DNA of 64,000 nucleotides from Plasmodium coatneyi (GCF_001680005.1 NC_033563.1:1612001-1676000); one strand, 5' to 3'; positions 20,746-33,600 are shown, numbered from the stretch's first letter. A program made the numbers and translations. The notes: generated by a model from the sequence alone, not told the origin.

Positions 20746-23700
20746 AACGCATCATACACGGTTCCTACGGGGAGGAACGCCAGGCAACTCCGCATGCCCC
20801 AGATATGCGTATATATGTGCGTATATACATACATGCGTGTCAGTATACTCTTTGTTTTCACGTTAGAGCTTGCGCGTTTCACGTTACGCACATGTGGGTA
20901 CACACTCATGGAGATGTCACACTTTTCCAATTTTTACACATCCATAATTTCGTTTTTCTCCTTTTTCCTTGACGCGAAACCGTCAGCCGCCGTGGAGGGT
21001 TAAAAACACGCGCTGTCAGTTGTAAGTACGGAAACGCACACATTCCTCTACGTATGGACACATAAATATATGCGCAGATGCGCAGAAATGCTAAATGGGA
21101 AAAATTTCGAAAAGGAGAAATTTAAACGCATTTAAAAACTATCACAGGAGCTGCGCGCTTACGCGATTTTAGCTCGGCTGGTTAGCCAATTCCACAAATG
21201 GACACAGCGAAAAAAAAAAAAAAAAAAAAAAAAAAAACTACAAATTTAAACACACAAAAAAAATATATTTTGCAAAAAATTTTCTAAAATTTTGCTAAAA
21301 GGTTATAAAAGAAGATTACGCAAAAAATGCAGCAGAACGCAGTGGGGAAGAACAATTTATGACGAACCATTTCTGACCAAAGGGCGAAATTACACAAGTG
21401 CTTTAACAGATATGTGACACATGGACTATACAAACATATATATTATCAATGCGGAAATTTACACAATTCTCCAATATTGTTTGAGTCCATCGTGGCGATA
21501 TATATACTATTTTTGCTTTCCCCTTTTTTTCTTTCTCTTGCGTTTAGTTTGTGATTTGTTTTCATATGCACATCCTGCTGTAATGTTACTTTTTATGTGA
21601 ATTTTCGAACTATTTCGTTTCAGTTAATCGTTTCCGTGTTATGTGTACGCTTTGAAGCGGGAACATTAAAAGGGTTTAAAAGAAATATACTATGTGCAAA
21701 GCGAATGAAGAGATGATTAAAGGCATTATATTTTAACACACCCTGTGTAAGAGCGCATGTACAAATTTACAAAATCGCCCAAGGGGGACATATATACATT
21801 CACAGACGCAATTTCACTTACACATTTAAGTGTGCAATTTGAATAACTGTAAAAGGGTTACATAGGAAAACACGTAATCGCTCTAAGTGTGGCACTTTTG
21901 CTTATATAAAGATTGTGAAAAAAAAAAAATGAAACAATTCCCCTACTAACGAAAAGGTGTAAAAAAACAATTATCTCATCGCACATACAATTCGTTGTCA
22001 TCCATGTGGTTACTTGCGTGACTGTTGTATCAGTTTTTATGTGCCACATAATGGCAAAATAATCTCTGTTGCGATTCTCTCACGACAGAAAAAGGGGGGG
22101 GAAAATGCAATAAGTTTAAGCAAAGCTTAACAAAGCAACAGGGTTGAATGGGAACAAGGAGAAACAGAAAGGAACACCACTTTGGTGACACTGAAACGCT
22201 TAGTAGTAAATATGTATGAAAAAAGAGGAAAAAAAAAGAAACGCAACCAAAGAGACTCACATATAGGCTGTTCTGAGAAAGTTCCTCTCAAAGCTGCAAA
22301 AAAGAGAAAAAGTAATATTCTTTTTTTCCCCTTTTTACAAACGCTGTAATAACATCATCAAGAAATTGACACGCAGCACGCGACATGCTAAGGTATTATC
22401 AAAAGGTTGGGCGGGGACACAGAGCATACCTCCACATGTACGTTCGAGTGTACGTATGCATGTATGCGTACATAAATATCTGCTAAAGGTATGCATTAAA
22501 AGCTTTTTAAAAATTCACCAGGGGGAAAAAGCCGAGGGGGCAACTGAACACATAATTGTGTAATCATGTACACAGTTTAAATTAAAATGTCTTCGCCATG
22601 CGCGCAGCAAACATGGGTATGTATAAACATGCTTGTTCTACGTTTATTTTAAACACGCCTATGCGCAACTTATGATTCCTATGCCAAGGTGTAAGAATGG
22701 TGGGGGCGTATAATCGGAGTTACTTTTTTCCCAAAGACCATATTGCAACGCGTTAGCCGCGCGTAGGTGAAGTGGCCATAAATGCAGCGCCTTAGTTTGC
22801 GTAGCACGGCTGGGGACAAACACTCCCGTACATGCGAAAACGTGCGTATATACGTAAAATAATATGTACATGTATATTTATATGTGCATATGCGTACTCC
22901 ACAGGTGAACCATACATGTGCACCGCTTAAAGGGAGGCATTTTTTGGAAGTCTCCCTTCATTTGCTTTTTTTTTTTTTTTTTTTTTTGGCTGAAGTACGA
23001 CCAAGTAAAAATACTCGTCCTCTTGGCATTTTTAATTAATTTTTATTTTTTTTTCTTTCCCTTCGCCAGAAAAACGAACGAAAAAAAAAAAGAAATTACC
23101 TCTTTTTAACGGATGTAAACGTGCATACATGTACGTATACATATTTACAAATACATGATTACGTACATATGTACGCGTAAGCGGATACGTGAACGGGTTA
23201 ACACAGCTTTGTTCGCAGGGATATCCTTCGGATGGGCACTTTTTATCGCTCCAACTCTACATTTTTTGGGAGAAGGAGAAGAACAAATAATGTGTGAGTG
23301 CTGAAAAGGGGGGCTGACGCTGAACTGAAAGAGGAAGAAAATACTATCGCGCAAAGCGTAAAGATAAGCAGAAACGAAGGGATAAAGGGAAAGTGAAAAA
23401 GCGCGCGAGTAACAGCTTAAGCGAACATTGGGGCAAATATGAGTAAAAATTTTGCCAATCGAAAGAGGCACAATAAATCGGCATGAACTACTTATGATAA
23501 GGAAGCATACACCATTTGTGCACACGCCCGAACAATCATACATAATTGCCACACCGTGCGCATATATTTACAACATAGCACATCCCCCTTTGAGCGTAAG
23601 CACATTGCAAAGAGTCCCACGTGGTACATTATAACCAAGAAGAAGAAGGCGCGAACAAAAGGGGAACACACATGCCGTATGTTTACACCAAAGTAGAGCA

Positions 23701-23763
23701 TATAAGTGTGTAGCCTCATATACACCGCCACCCGCATGCACATACCTACGTAACTCTGCAACC
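20746..23763. other. Divergent intergenic region (GPHR-like / RPT2)
   Basis: 3.0 kb between divergently transcribed genes, so it must hold both promoters. Contains a long A-run near 21210-21237, T24 near 22964, and many TGCATA/GTACAT motifs (20810-20840, 22430-22470, 22850-22890, 23110-23170). No coding sequence recognised. Confidence 0.6.
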
Positions 23764-25354
23764 ATGGGGAACATGCAAGGCGGAATGAACAACAATCCCT
23801 ACGGATTTTTAGGTAAAAAAATATCTTTTGTTGTAACTGCGTCGATGCGAAAGGGGGACGCACATATGGGGATTTCACCTTGTTTGCAAAGTCGCCCTGA
23901 GGGGGAATGCTACCATAATTGGGAGCATAGGGTTATGTGTATATCCCCACAAAGCTATGTGATGAGCAGAATTGCACCAAAAAGAAGAAAAAAAGCATGC
24001 CCCTTAAATAGTGGAAAAAACGCAGTAGTAATGACTTAACTTTTCCTCTCCCCCTTTAGGCAAAAAAGATGATAAGGATAAGGGAAAAGACAGGGAAAAG
24101 AAAAAGCTAGAAAGCGCACCTCCCTCACATATAGGCAAAAGAAAGAAAAAAAAAAAAGGAGTCACCGGACATTCCAAATTACCAACGGTTACCCCCAATA
24201 CGAAGTGCAGATTAAAACTTCTAAAGTTGGAACGAATAAAAGATTACCTCCTGTTGGAAGAAGAATTTATTACAAATCAAGAACAGATAAAAACGACGGA
24301 AGATAAAAATTATGTGAAGCTAAAAATTGATGATTTAAGAGGTTCGCCAATGAGTGTTGGAACGCTGGAAGAATTGATTGACGAAAATCATGGAATTATT
24401 GCCACGTCAGTAGGGCCAGAATATTACGTAAATATACTATCGTTTGTTGATAAGGATTTATTGGAACCAGGATGTTCAGTTCTGCTGAATAACAAAACGA
24501 ATAGCGTCGTTGGAATACTGTTGGATGAAGTGGATCCATTAGTTTCTGTTATGAAAGTGGAGAAAGCTCCCCTAGAATCGTATGCCGATATTGGTGGGTT
24601 AGAATCACAAATCCAAGAAATTAAAGAAGCAGTAGAATTGCCCTTAACCCACCCAGAGTTGTATGAAGATATTGGTATTAAACCACCAAAGGGAGTTATA
24701 TTGTATGGCCCACCAGGGACAGGAAAAACTCTCCTAGCCAAAGCTGTGGCAAATGAAACATCGGCAACTTTCCTAAGAGTTGTAGGTTCAGAATTAATAC
24801 AGAAATATTTAGGAGATGGACCTAAGCTAGTTAGAGAAATGTTTAAGGTGGCAGAAGATCATGCACCTTCCATTGTTTTTATTGACGAAATTGATGCTGT
24901 CGGTACGAAGAGATATGAAGCGACTAGTGGAGGGGAGAGAGAAATTCAAAGAACCATGTTAGAATTACTAAACCAGTTAGATGGTTTTGATTCAAGAGGA
25001 GATGTTAAAGTCATTATGGCAACTAACCGAATTGATTCTCTAGACCCGGCCCTAATTCGACCAGGAAGAATAGACAGAAAAATACAGCTACCAAATCCGG
25101 ATACAAAAACGAAGAGAAGAATTTTCCAAATCCATACAAGCAAAATGACCATGTCCCCAGATGTCGATTTGGAAGAATTCGTTATGTCCAAGGATGAGTT
25201 ATCCGGTGCTGATATTAAGGCCATATGTACCGAGGCAGGATTATTAGCTCTGCGCGAAAGAAGAATGAAAATTACGCAGGTGGACTTGCGTAAGGCAAGG
25301 GATAAAGCACTATACCAGAAAAAGGGAAACATCCCCGAGGGGTTGTATTTGTAA
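23764..25354 (+). CDS. RPT2: 26S proteasome regulatory subunit RPT2 (2 exons, 447 aa)
   Basis: AAA+ ATPase of the 19S base, which unfolds substrates and opens the 20S gate. Exon 1 (23764-23812) encodes MGNMQGGMNNNPYGFL; exon 2 (24060-25354) continues GKKDDKDKGKDREKKK. The 247-nt intron is phase 1, GT/AG. Gly2 in MGNMQGG fits the conserved N-myristoylation site of Rpt2. The N-terminal coiled coil (KCRLKLLKLERIKDYLLLEEEF) and OB domain precede Walker A GPPGTGKT, Walker B FIDEID, and the arginine-finger/sensor region IRPGRIDR. The protein ends EGLYL, the Rpt2-type tail that docks into the 20S alpha ring. The length agrees with other Rpt2 proteins. A shorter frame starting at 24227 lacks the myristoylation signal and is not the true start. 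Confidence 0.97.
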
Positions 25355-25998
25355 CTTTCGAGGTGCTGGTGACACCTCTAATTAGTTATGCATTTTGCTA
25401 TACGTATGTAGCAGCTTTACCCATTTGCTTCTGTGCAACTTGTGCGTTTGTGCACTATGGAGAAGGTATCGTGGGAAGGAATAGCATATTTTTCCACCAC
25501 AAGGACCACCTCTTCTGCAGGGTGGTGCGAACCATACTACGTAGTGCACTTCTTTTATAAAGAGTTATGAGTTTTTTTGTAACGCGATGTAGCAGTGTGT
25601 GCGTATGCATAGATATAGACACATATTTACGCACATACGCGCAGATGTATTTTTTTTCCCTAAAAAAGAATACAATACAAAATTATACCTTTACGAAAAA
25701 ATGAAAAATATTTTTAAGACTAACTTTGTGAATTTTTTTATGCGCAACAAATTTGTTCATAAAAATGGGAGCACAATGAGACGTAGGATCACCGGTGAGT
25801 ACATGGTTGCGTTCACAATCTGCACATTGCTGCAAAGGGAAAGGGTTACACTCAAATTAAGTAGGTGGTGTATCTCCCCTTTTATACATAACATTAACTA
25901 CATTCTTCCTTCAGTGCATTAGCTTATCTATAAATCCATCGAACGGTTAGCAGTTTTTCGATGCACAGCTGGGAAGAATTAGAACAGGCATGTTTATT
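25355..25998. other. Convergent 3' region (RPT2 / AP-5 sigma candidate)
   Basis: 3' UTRs of the two convergent genes, with T/A-rich stretches around 25560-25780. No coding sequence recognised. Confidence 0.6.
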
Positions 25999-27384
25999 TC
26001 AAGCGTGTTTGGAATCCTTGGGGTTCAATTGTGCCTTATCCGCGAGGAACTGCTTAACTTGGCTGTTCAGATATTTTGCATGGTTCTCATTCATCAGCAG
26101 TAGTTGCCCTTCTGCAGATGAAAGTAGTTGGAAGGAGAGGTGGGGAAGGTGTATACTTAAAATGTGGGTCCACGAAGGGGTCCGTTTCGTGTGTCTTTAT
26201 ATTTAAAACAAGTGCTGTTTTAACATATGCACCATCAGGGATAAGGTGCTTAGCCTTTTTTATAACTTGGAAGGAAGAAGTACAGCACGGCCAGCACAGT
26301 ATCGGGGTGAAAAAGTTCCTGTGGGGGGAGGGAAAATTCAACATTTTTTTCACCGGCATCGAGTAGAAAGGTAAAAACAATGGTAGTTACCAAGGTGGCA
26401 GTTTTTAAGTGTTGTCCTCCCAGATGGAAGAGAAAAAACCGAAACGGTTTGCAGTTGCGTAGTTTCGAAGATAACTGTATACGGGCTTGGTATAAATTAT
26501 ATAACCATGTCACTTTTGCTTTTTTTTCTCTTCACTGAGTCATGGTGGTCTTTCAGGGAGCTTATAAATGTGTGTAAGAAGTAGTCAGCCTGCGTGGGAA
26601 ATAAAAGTGTTCCGTATTTTTTGCACTACATTGAGGGAGACAATTTTGTTTTGAGGTCCTTTATCTTCTAACCAGGTGAATGTTTTCGTGGGCATAGAAT
26701 ACCAGGGTGTAGCAAATTCTGTAAAGGAGGTGTAAAAATTAATGGCCTTTGAGTAGGAAGTGGCTGCTCCGCATGGGGGATGATAGTCCTCCCTTCGAAT
26801 GACAAGCCATTTGGACGGCGTACTTGTTCAGAACTTTCCACAGAACGTTTATCCTATTTTTGAAAAGGGAGGGATCGACAATTCGGAAGAAACCTTCACC
26901 GTTTATTTTTCCTTCGTCATTGTTATTCCTACAGGGAAGCAAAGGTGTGCACACGTGGTGGCATGAGGACGTTCACCTGTTGCACTTTACAGTGCTTGAT
27001 TTTTCCAATTTTTCATCTTTCCAATTTTTTATGTTTCCTACTTTGAGAGGAACGCGTCCAGCAAATCCAAATACTTCTCCCGGTGATTTTTTATCGTATT
27101 GTCAGTTTTCACTTTTTCGTTTTCATAGTAAGCTATTTCTTCAAGGACTCTTTTAATAATGGTCTAAAAGGGTGTTTGTGCAATATGGCAGATATTTGTG
27201 TGTATGGAAATTGTAACTTTGGGAGGGTTCCAACTGTTAGGACCTTCTTGCAGCTTCATAATACCTGTTGTCTATTGGAGTCGTCTTCTTCTTCCTCTTG
27301 CTCAATTTTCTCCGTCTCGTAGTAATAGCTGAAATAGTATTTCTCGTGGCACTCGGACGAGTGGATTATTATTCCATACACCAT
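25999..27384 (-). CDS. AP5S1: Candidate AP-5 adaptor complex sigma subunit (7 exons, 203-213 aa)
   Basis: Reconstructed by eye. Exons 27384-27265, 27163-27042, 26928-26824, 26718-26673, 26589-26536 (or to 26506), 26318-26267 and 26111-25999. Introns are 83 to about 215 nt with pyrimidine-rich acceptors, and the frame is maintained at every junction. The product starts MVYGIIIHSSE, a longin-type first strand, then an acidic linker. A block GEGFFRIVDPSLFKNR ... LVFYAHENIHLADYFLHTF is followed by HPDTVLAVLYFFLP-KGQLLLMNENH. As I recall human AP5S1, its counterparts are GAFRL..ENPF, LVLDAHENLLLAEGTLRLL and RFLPHGQLLFLND, in the same order, and it has 200 residues. AP-5 acts in late endosome/lysosome sorting. 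The weakest points are the donor of exon 5 (GTGAAG at 26535 or GTTATA at 26505) and the GTTATA donor of exon 6. The alternative is an unrelated longin-domain protein. Confidence 0.62.
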
Positions 27385-28553
27385 TTGGGGGTTATAAAGG
27401 GGAGTAAGGAAGGGAACAAATTCCTCAGAGGAGGGGGGATAATGTGGTCTTCCACATGGAGCGCAATCACATGGTGAACAATTACACAGCGAACAAGCAG
27501 AGGGATTTGTTACGCGCACACTGGGCCATACCTCTCATTAGGGGAAAATGCAAAAACGGGTACTCCCGAGGGGGTGTGGCTACACCTTATTTACACGTGC
27601 AGAAAAAGGTGGAAAAAAAAAAACGTGCATATAAATATATGTATATTTATACTTCCATACATGTGTATCCCCTTGGGGCGTTTTAATATGGCAAGTTTGT
27701 AGGTGCATAACTGAAGGGGCATTTTTTCCTGTTTTTTCCATCTCATTTTTTACCACTTCGCTAAATAGCATCTATCGCTATTTACCCAAGTGCCATTTTA
27801 GAAGCACTGGTCAGATCCCCAAGAGTTGCCACCATCGCCTCGTTTACATTCATGCGCGTATGTACCATTTTGCAAGTGTGGCAAGCCACTAATATGTGCT
27901 ATATGCTCGTATGTATACACCTGTTGAGCGATTTTCCCCATTCTATTGACACGGAGGGAGTACTTACAAGATATGCATTACTAAGGGTGAGTGTATTTCC
28001 GTTCCTATGAGTCAATGTAAAGGTGCCTAGCTTTACTACCCCTGCATCTTCAGCTAGTCAAATGAAAGAATTGAAGAAAAGGAGTTTTTTGTATTTCCCT
28101 TATACACACCCGAAGGAAGCACAATTTTGCCGCTTCTAAATGAGCCAGGTATTATTTCCCCCGCCATGCTTTACTTTATGGTATTACCAGTAGACTGGTC
28201 ATTTTGTAAAAATCAGAATAAAAATTTCCAAAGTTGATGTTTTGTGATTGATCCTTCTGTGCGGTAAGGGAAGGATGCTTCTACGGAGAGTACAGTGCAG
28301 GAAAAAAGGAAGCGTCACGAAGAAGGGCTAAATCGTTGGGAGAGGGGTATTTAACCTGCTTGCTCGACTGGGTACGTGTGTGTATGGTTGAGTGGTAATT
28401 CGGCACAGGTTTTGGGTTAGTTTTAACAACAGAGGGGTGGATTACACAACGGTGGAAAATAAATTAACGCAAACCCGCCAACACGCAGGTACACACACCG
28501 TCACCCGCACCAGGACACTGTTACGAGATTGAACAGCTTGTCAGGCATATATT
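27385..28553. other. Divergent intergenic region (AP-5 sigma candidate / FEN1-like)
   Basis: 1.17 kb holding both promoters. An open frame at 27771-27661 (minus; MLFSEVVKNEMEKTGKN...) and the Cys-rich reading just upstream of the AP-5 sigma ATG could be 5' UTR or a missed leader exon; homology favours the ATG at 27384. Otherwise nothing recognised. Confidence 0.5.
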
Positions 28554-29786
28554 ATGACCATTAAAGGCTTCGTCCAATTTGTGAACAAGAAAATCCCGAG
28601 CACGATCAAAAAAATAGATGACATAAAAAGCTTCACAGGAAAAAAGTTTATAATCGATGGCACCTTTTTTATTTACAAATTTATGTACGTAGCATGGAAG
28701 CATATAATAAATGACAAAAATAGAGAGAAGAAATATAAGGCCAATGATTTGACGACACACATTCTGGTGAGACAATATATGATTAAAAAAAGCATCGAAT
28801 TGCTGAAAAAGCAACATGAGTATTTTAAGTCGTTAAAAATTAACACGCTTTATATTATCGAAGACATTGGGGCCAGGTATGAATTGCAGCCTGTGGATTA
28901 TAAATGTAAGAAGCATGTGTGGAAGGAGAGGGATTCCCTGAGGAAGAAGAAAAATCTCTTCGACATTTTGAACGTGGATGCATCCAAGGGAGGGGGAACG
29001 AGGAGTGGGGACAACCCTAGCGGGGAAGTCACCCCTAGTGGGGAATCAACAAATGTACACTGTGAAAGCAGTGCGAAGGGAAGTGGTGAGATAGGTCCAA
29101 GCGGAAACGCAAACCCCAATGTGAATCCCCCTAACAGCGCAAGCAAACCCTTTGGGGAGCACAAAAACACCATCAGCAGCATGAGCGAAGGGAAAAACCA
29201 GAAGAAGTGCAAAATGGAAATAGTTGTTGACGAAGATGGTATTCACGATTTGTTTAAAAAAAATATTTTTATAAAAATTAACTCCAAAACGGCCAACGAT
29301 ATTTACAACTATTTGTCCCTGGAAAAGATACCAATTTTTATAACAAAAAATGATGCAGAGAAGGAATGCGCCATTCAGTGCTCTCACGAAAAAGACATTG
29401 TCGTGTCAGACGATACGGACGCATTGGCATTTGGAGCCCCCAACTTAATACGCTTCATTATGAATAAAAAGAAAAGACACATAATAAATAAAGATGAACT
29501 GCTGAATGAGTTAAACATAAATTATGAACAGTTCATCGATTTTTGCATCCTTTCAGGGTGTGACTACAGCGCTAAAATACCGGGCATTGGGCCGGTAAAA
29601 GCGCACAACATTATTAAAAAGTACAAAACGATAGAAACCTTCTTGGAGTCCAGTGCTTTTAACAAGTATAAAAATTCCAAGCTGTTCAACCAAAAGCTAA
29701 ACGGCATATCCATGTCGCTTAACGATTATATTGTTAACGAGTTTACATATGAACAGGCACGCAAGGTGTTTTTCAACTCCTACTGA
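28554..29786 (+). CDS. FEN1/XPG-family structure-specific nuclease-like protein (410 aa)
   Basis: A 5' nuclease of the FEN1/XPG fold. N-terminal block with KKFIIDGTFFIYKF (Asp35); internal block NDAEKECA (Asp267, Glu269, Glu271), VVSDDTDALAFGAPNLIRF (Asp287, Asp289), then helix-hairpin-helix SGCDYSAKIPGIGPVKA (Asp337). The two parts are separated by a Gly/Ser/Asn-rich linker (about residues 140-225). Compared with canonical FEN1, the first glutamate of the EAEASCA motif is Asp, the VFDG motif carrying the second N-domain aspartate reads YIIEDIGA, and no C-terminal PCNA-interacting box is visible. It is therefore probably a divergent paralogue rather than the replicative FEN1. Substrate and activity are uncertain. 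Single exon; start fixed by the MTIKGFVQFV N-terminus, which resembles MGIxGL. Confidence 0.82.
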   Translation: MTIKGFVQFVNKKIPSTIKKIDDIKSFTGKKFIIDGTFFIYKFMYVAWKHIINDKNREKKYKANDLTTHILVRQYMIKKSIELLKKQHEYFKSLKINTLYIIEDIGARYELQPVDYKCKKHVWKERDSLRKKKNLFDILNVDASKGGGTRSGDNPSGEVTPSGESTNVHCESSAKGSGEIGPSGNANPNVNPPNSASKPFGEHKNTISSMSEGKNQKKCKMEIVVDEDGIHDLFKKNIFIKINSKTANDIYNYLSLEKIPIFITKNDAEKECAIQCSHEKDIVVSDDTDALAFGAPNLIRFIMNKKKRHIINKDELLNELNINYEQFIDFCILSGCDYSAKIPGIGPVKAHNIIKKYKTIETFLESSAFNKYKNSKLFNQKLNGISMSLNDYIVNEFTYEQARKVFFNSY

Positions 29787-30698
29787 GGCGTCCTACACGG
29801 GGAAAAATTAGCTACTCGGTTGGAAACTTTTTCACCCATTGTAATATTAAAAAATAAAACCATTTAAACACATTTGAGTGTAGATTCTACACACCAGCCA
29901 TTTTTTAAATCTTCAAAATGTCATAACGGCATTTTCATTTTTAACAAGTTTAACTTCGCCGGTTGTCCTTTTTTTGTTTTTTGCGCGTGCTAATTAGTAC
30001 TGGTTGGGAAAAATCTTCTCTGCGTCATAGGGAGCACACTTTTAAGCTTCACAAGTTTGGGTTATATCCCCCGGGGATTCCCTTCCCTTTTCTTTCGCGT
30101 TTTCCCTATGGGCATTGCCACGTTAATATATTGCACTTCCCATTCCGCGTCAACGTAGCAGAAAGGGAAAATACCTTCTACCACCTGTGTTAGCAATTGT
30201 CCCCTATTAGTGGTTTCCCCATGAGCAGTACCCCACGCGAAGGACGCAGATACTTATGCACACACATTTCTTTTATTCGCTAAAAGCGAAACGGGATTAT
30301 TTTTTAGCAAGTTAAATGAGTGGACATTAATTGGTAAGCGCAGATGTACACACAGGTGCGCGTGTAGAGTTCGGGGGAATATCAAAATGAAAGGCAAAGT
30401 GAAGAAATAATCAAAGGCAAAAAAGTTGGGATGAAAAGGTGACAACGAAAAACAACAAGTTTTATTATGTTAAAAAAAAGAAAAAGCCACACGCAAAGCA
30501 GCACGCTGGGCGTGGCAAAAACTTAAAAATTGAAAACGTTAAATTAAAAAAAAGGGGGTAAAAAATAAATGATAAATAAATGTCGATGCGTGTTCCCACA
30601 AATGAGGAAAAACCCTTGCTGGGGGGGGGCACCTCACTCCTCCCCCTTCATTAACTCCCTGCGTGCTATTCGAATGTTCCCCCGTGAAGGGACACTGA
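29787..30698. other. Convergent 3' region (FEN1-like / PHD protein)
   Basis: 3' UTRs of convergent genes. AT-rich with G9 near 30621. No gene recognised. Confidence 0.6.
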
Positions 30699-33600
30699 TC
30701 AGCTGTTCAGGCAGGAACTGCAGTACCAGTCATTTTCCATATCGGGGGGATTGTCAATGGAATACTTGCAGCAGATCCAGTGATACCATTTTTCACATTT
30801 GTCACATCCAATCCAGTTTAGTCCATCGGCTGGGGAACCGTCACTCAGTTCTTCATAGAAGCTTTTGCATACAGGGCAATAAATTTGTTCCTCCTTTATG
30901 TGTTCATCATTTTTTATGTGTGACTTTTCTTCCTTCATTCCATTTTGGTTCATTTTGACGAGTTCCTTTTTGGTACCTTTTGCCTTTTCTACGGAATGCT
31001 TGTCCTTGTTTACAATAAGCTCGTTCAGATGGTATGCCGTGGAGTTCATATTTATATCAAACTGGGAAGCAGCACTGGCGTTATGTGTACGGGTGCTGCT
31101 TATCTGTGTTGGGTTTATTAACCCACTAGGCCCATTTAACATGTTGCTGCTAAAATTGTCGTCATTGTTTTCGTTTTTATTTTTTCGATACCTCCTTCTT
31201 TTTCTTCCATTCGTTTGGTTATTCATATCGAGGCTAACACTATAGGGATTGGCATCATTCAGAAGATTCTTCTTTGCCATTTTTTCATTTGGCTGCAGCA
31301 GATATTTCTTTCTCTTTTTTTCTAATTGGTTATACTTATCCCTTTTTGCCGCAAATATGTGTGAGTTGGCCAAGTGTCCACCATTTTGCATGTCCTCACA
31401 TTTGGCATCCAAAAAGGGATAGGTACCATTGGGGTTGACGTTAGTACCATTGTAATATTGCATGACGTTTTCGTTCTGAGGGAACTTTCTCCCCTGATGA
31501 ATGAAGCTATTGCTCACTATGTTGCTAATCTGGGAATATGCCTTGGAGTTAAAAAAGGAAACATTTTGAAAGGACCGAAGTTCTTCTGTTTCATTTTCGG
31601 ATAACACGGAGACTGCGCTTTCTGTTACATTGTCGTCAGCAAATGAGGGGTCGTTTTTGAATCTTCCACTGTTACTCAAGTTAGAAAAAGGATTCTTTCC
31701 ACCATCTGCTTGTAACTGCAGTGCTTTACGTTTATCTTGTGGTAAGTTACTACTATTTGTTGCTCCCTTCCTTCCCATGATGAGGTCAGAAAAGTGGTTA
31801 GCCCCATATCGTGCATCCTCCCCTTGCATGTTCTTCTGTGCATGGGATGAGTTCTTAGAGTGGTGTTCAATTAGGAACTTCAAATCTTTGTGAAAAAAGT
31901 TTTCACCGTTGTTTTCATGATTACCTCCTGTGTTGTCCTCATTGTGGAATATACCTGCCGCAATGTGCCCCTCATCGAGGTCGTAAGCTAGACCCGTTTT
32001 CTTCTTGTGGCTTCTTTTAATATCATTTGAGAGCAGATGCGTAGCTTTCCTCAGAACGTTCAGTTGCGTCCTTTCGAAAATGGTATTGATGCACGGATTT
32101 TCCTCTATCTTGATTGGCTTCATCAAATGGGTAGCGCAGTTCTTATTTAGTTGCTTAAAAATGTAGGTGCCCATTATAAAATTGTACAAATGGTTAAAAG
32201 GATAGTCCAGGAAATTCTCAAAAAAGAACAGCTTATTTGTGTTAATAAAATTTGCTACTGTGCTTCTTTTACATGACTGGAAAGTGTGCTTAAAACAATA
32301 GGCCTTCTTCGGATTGTAAATATCAACACGGCCAAAAAAATTGTCCATTTTGCACCCTAATAAAATTCCACAGGATATATGAAAGGACATATCGCATTCT
32401 GTGCTGCTGCACGTGATAACTATTCCATGCTTAATTCTGCAGTAACTGCAAACCTTTTTAATTGCCCCCGGTTTCGTTTCGTTCATGTTCTTTTTGCAGT
32501 ACGCTGTATTAACGTATTCTAAGCATTTGGGGTGCACAAATAGTAGTTCCTTCTTCGCCTTATCTTCAAAGCAGTTTAGGAATCCATCCAACCTGGGGCA
32601 GTACATGCAGAAGCCTATTTTTCTTTTTACTTGGAAATATTGGCACCTCGGGCATACAAATTCATCATCGTTGTCGTTCCTTTTGGCTACCTCATGCGTG
32701 TGTTCTTTTATCTGCTCAATCTTTGACGATAAGCGTTGTTCCGCAAGTTTGCTATCAGTTGATTTTCTCTTCTCAAGCTGTTCATCCCCATTTTTTGCAG
32801 CCTCCTCCCCGTTCGCACTCACCACATCGCCATCCACGGGAGCAGCAACCGCGTCTGTACCAACTGCCTCCATGTCAACACCTACATCGGTGGAACCATT
32901 TCTACTTCCATTTTGTTTCTCCCCAGATTGGGCCCCCTCGGATGGGTCAACGAAAGTAGACGATTCTCCTTGCTTATTTTCACCATTCACCTCCGTTGCT
33001 GCGACGTTGTCATAATTTGTCGTGTCATCAGTGTGCCCTTTGTGCCTGTTTTTGCTTGGTCTACCGACTTTGTGGGAACGCGTGGCGTTCCTAACGCGTT
33101 CTCTCACTCTTACAACTGATTGGCTGGGCGGCTTACATTTCACCCCCTCGTTAAGGTAATTCTTAATAATGTCGATGTTCATTCTGTGGCAACAGAAGTG
33201 GCAAATGAACACATTGCACAGGGAGCATTTTTTCAACACACTGAGTGATCCCAATCTGCGCTCCTTTTTATTCTCCAGATGTTCCCTCAGGTTGGACCCG
33301 CAGGTAGTGTAGTTGCTATTATCGTGACTGTTGTTTCCGCTAAGAGGGTCGCCATTTCCAGTAATGTTACTATTTCCTCCTTCGAGTGCGTACGCGTCGC
33401 CTTTACTTCCGGACTTCTTTTCATCCCTCCCTTTCTGTGAGTAATTCGACTTGGATAAGCACACACTACACAACATTAAATTTTTATTATTCAACAAGGA
33501 CAAAAATTGAAGGAAAAAGGAAAAAAAGGAATCGTCATCTTCGTAATTTACACTGTTAATGTGATACTTTTCTAGGATAAGTTCCGACAGCCTCCTCAAC

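Noticed and set aside
24227..25354. RPT2 as a single-exon gene starting at 24227
   Set aside because: It would lose the conserved MG-type N-terminus and coiled coil, both supplied by an in-frame upstream exon.
26087..26380. Minus-strand frame containing AKHLIPDGAYVKTALVLNI
   Set aside because: Looks coding at first, but it lies across exon 6 in another frame and in the next intron. The FLP-K-GQLLLMN junction that skips it fits the AP-5 sigma family.
27580..27771. Open frame MLFSEVVKNEMEKTGKN as first exon of the AP-5 sigma candidate
   Set aside because: A donor exists after 27661, but homologues begin at MV-(H/Y)-x-I-H, matching the ATG at 27384. Retained only as possible 5' UTR.
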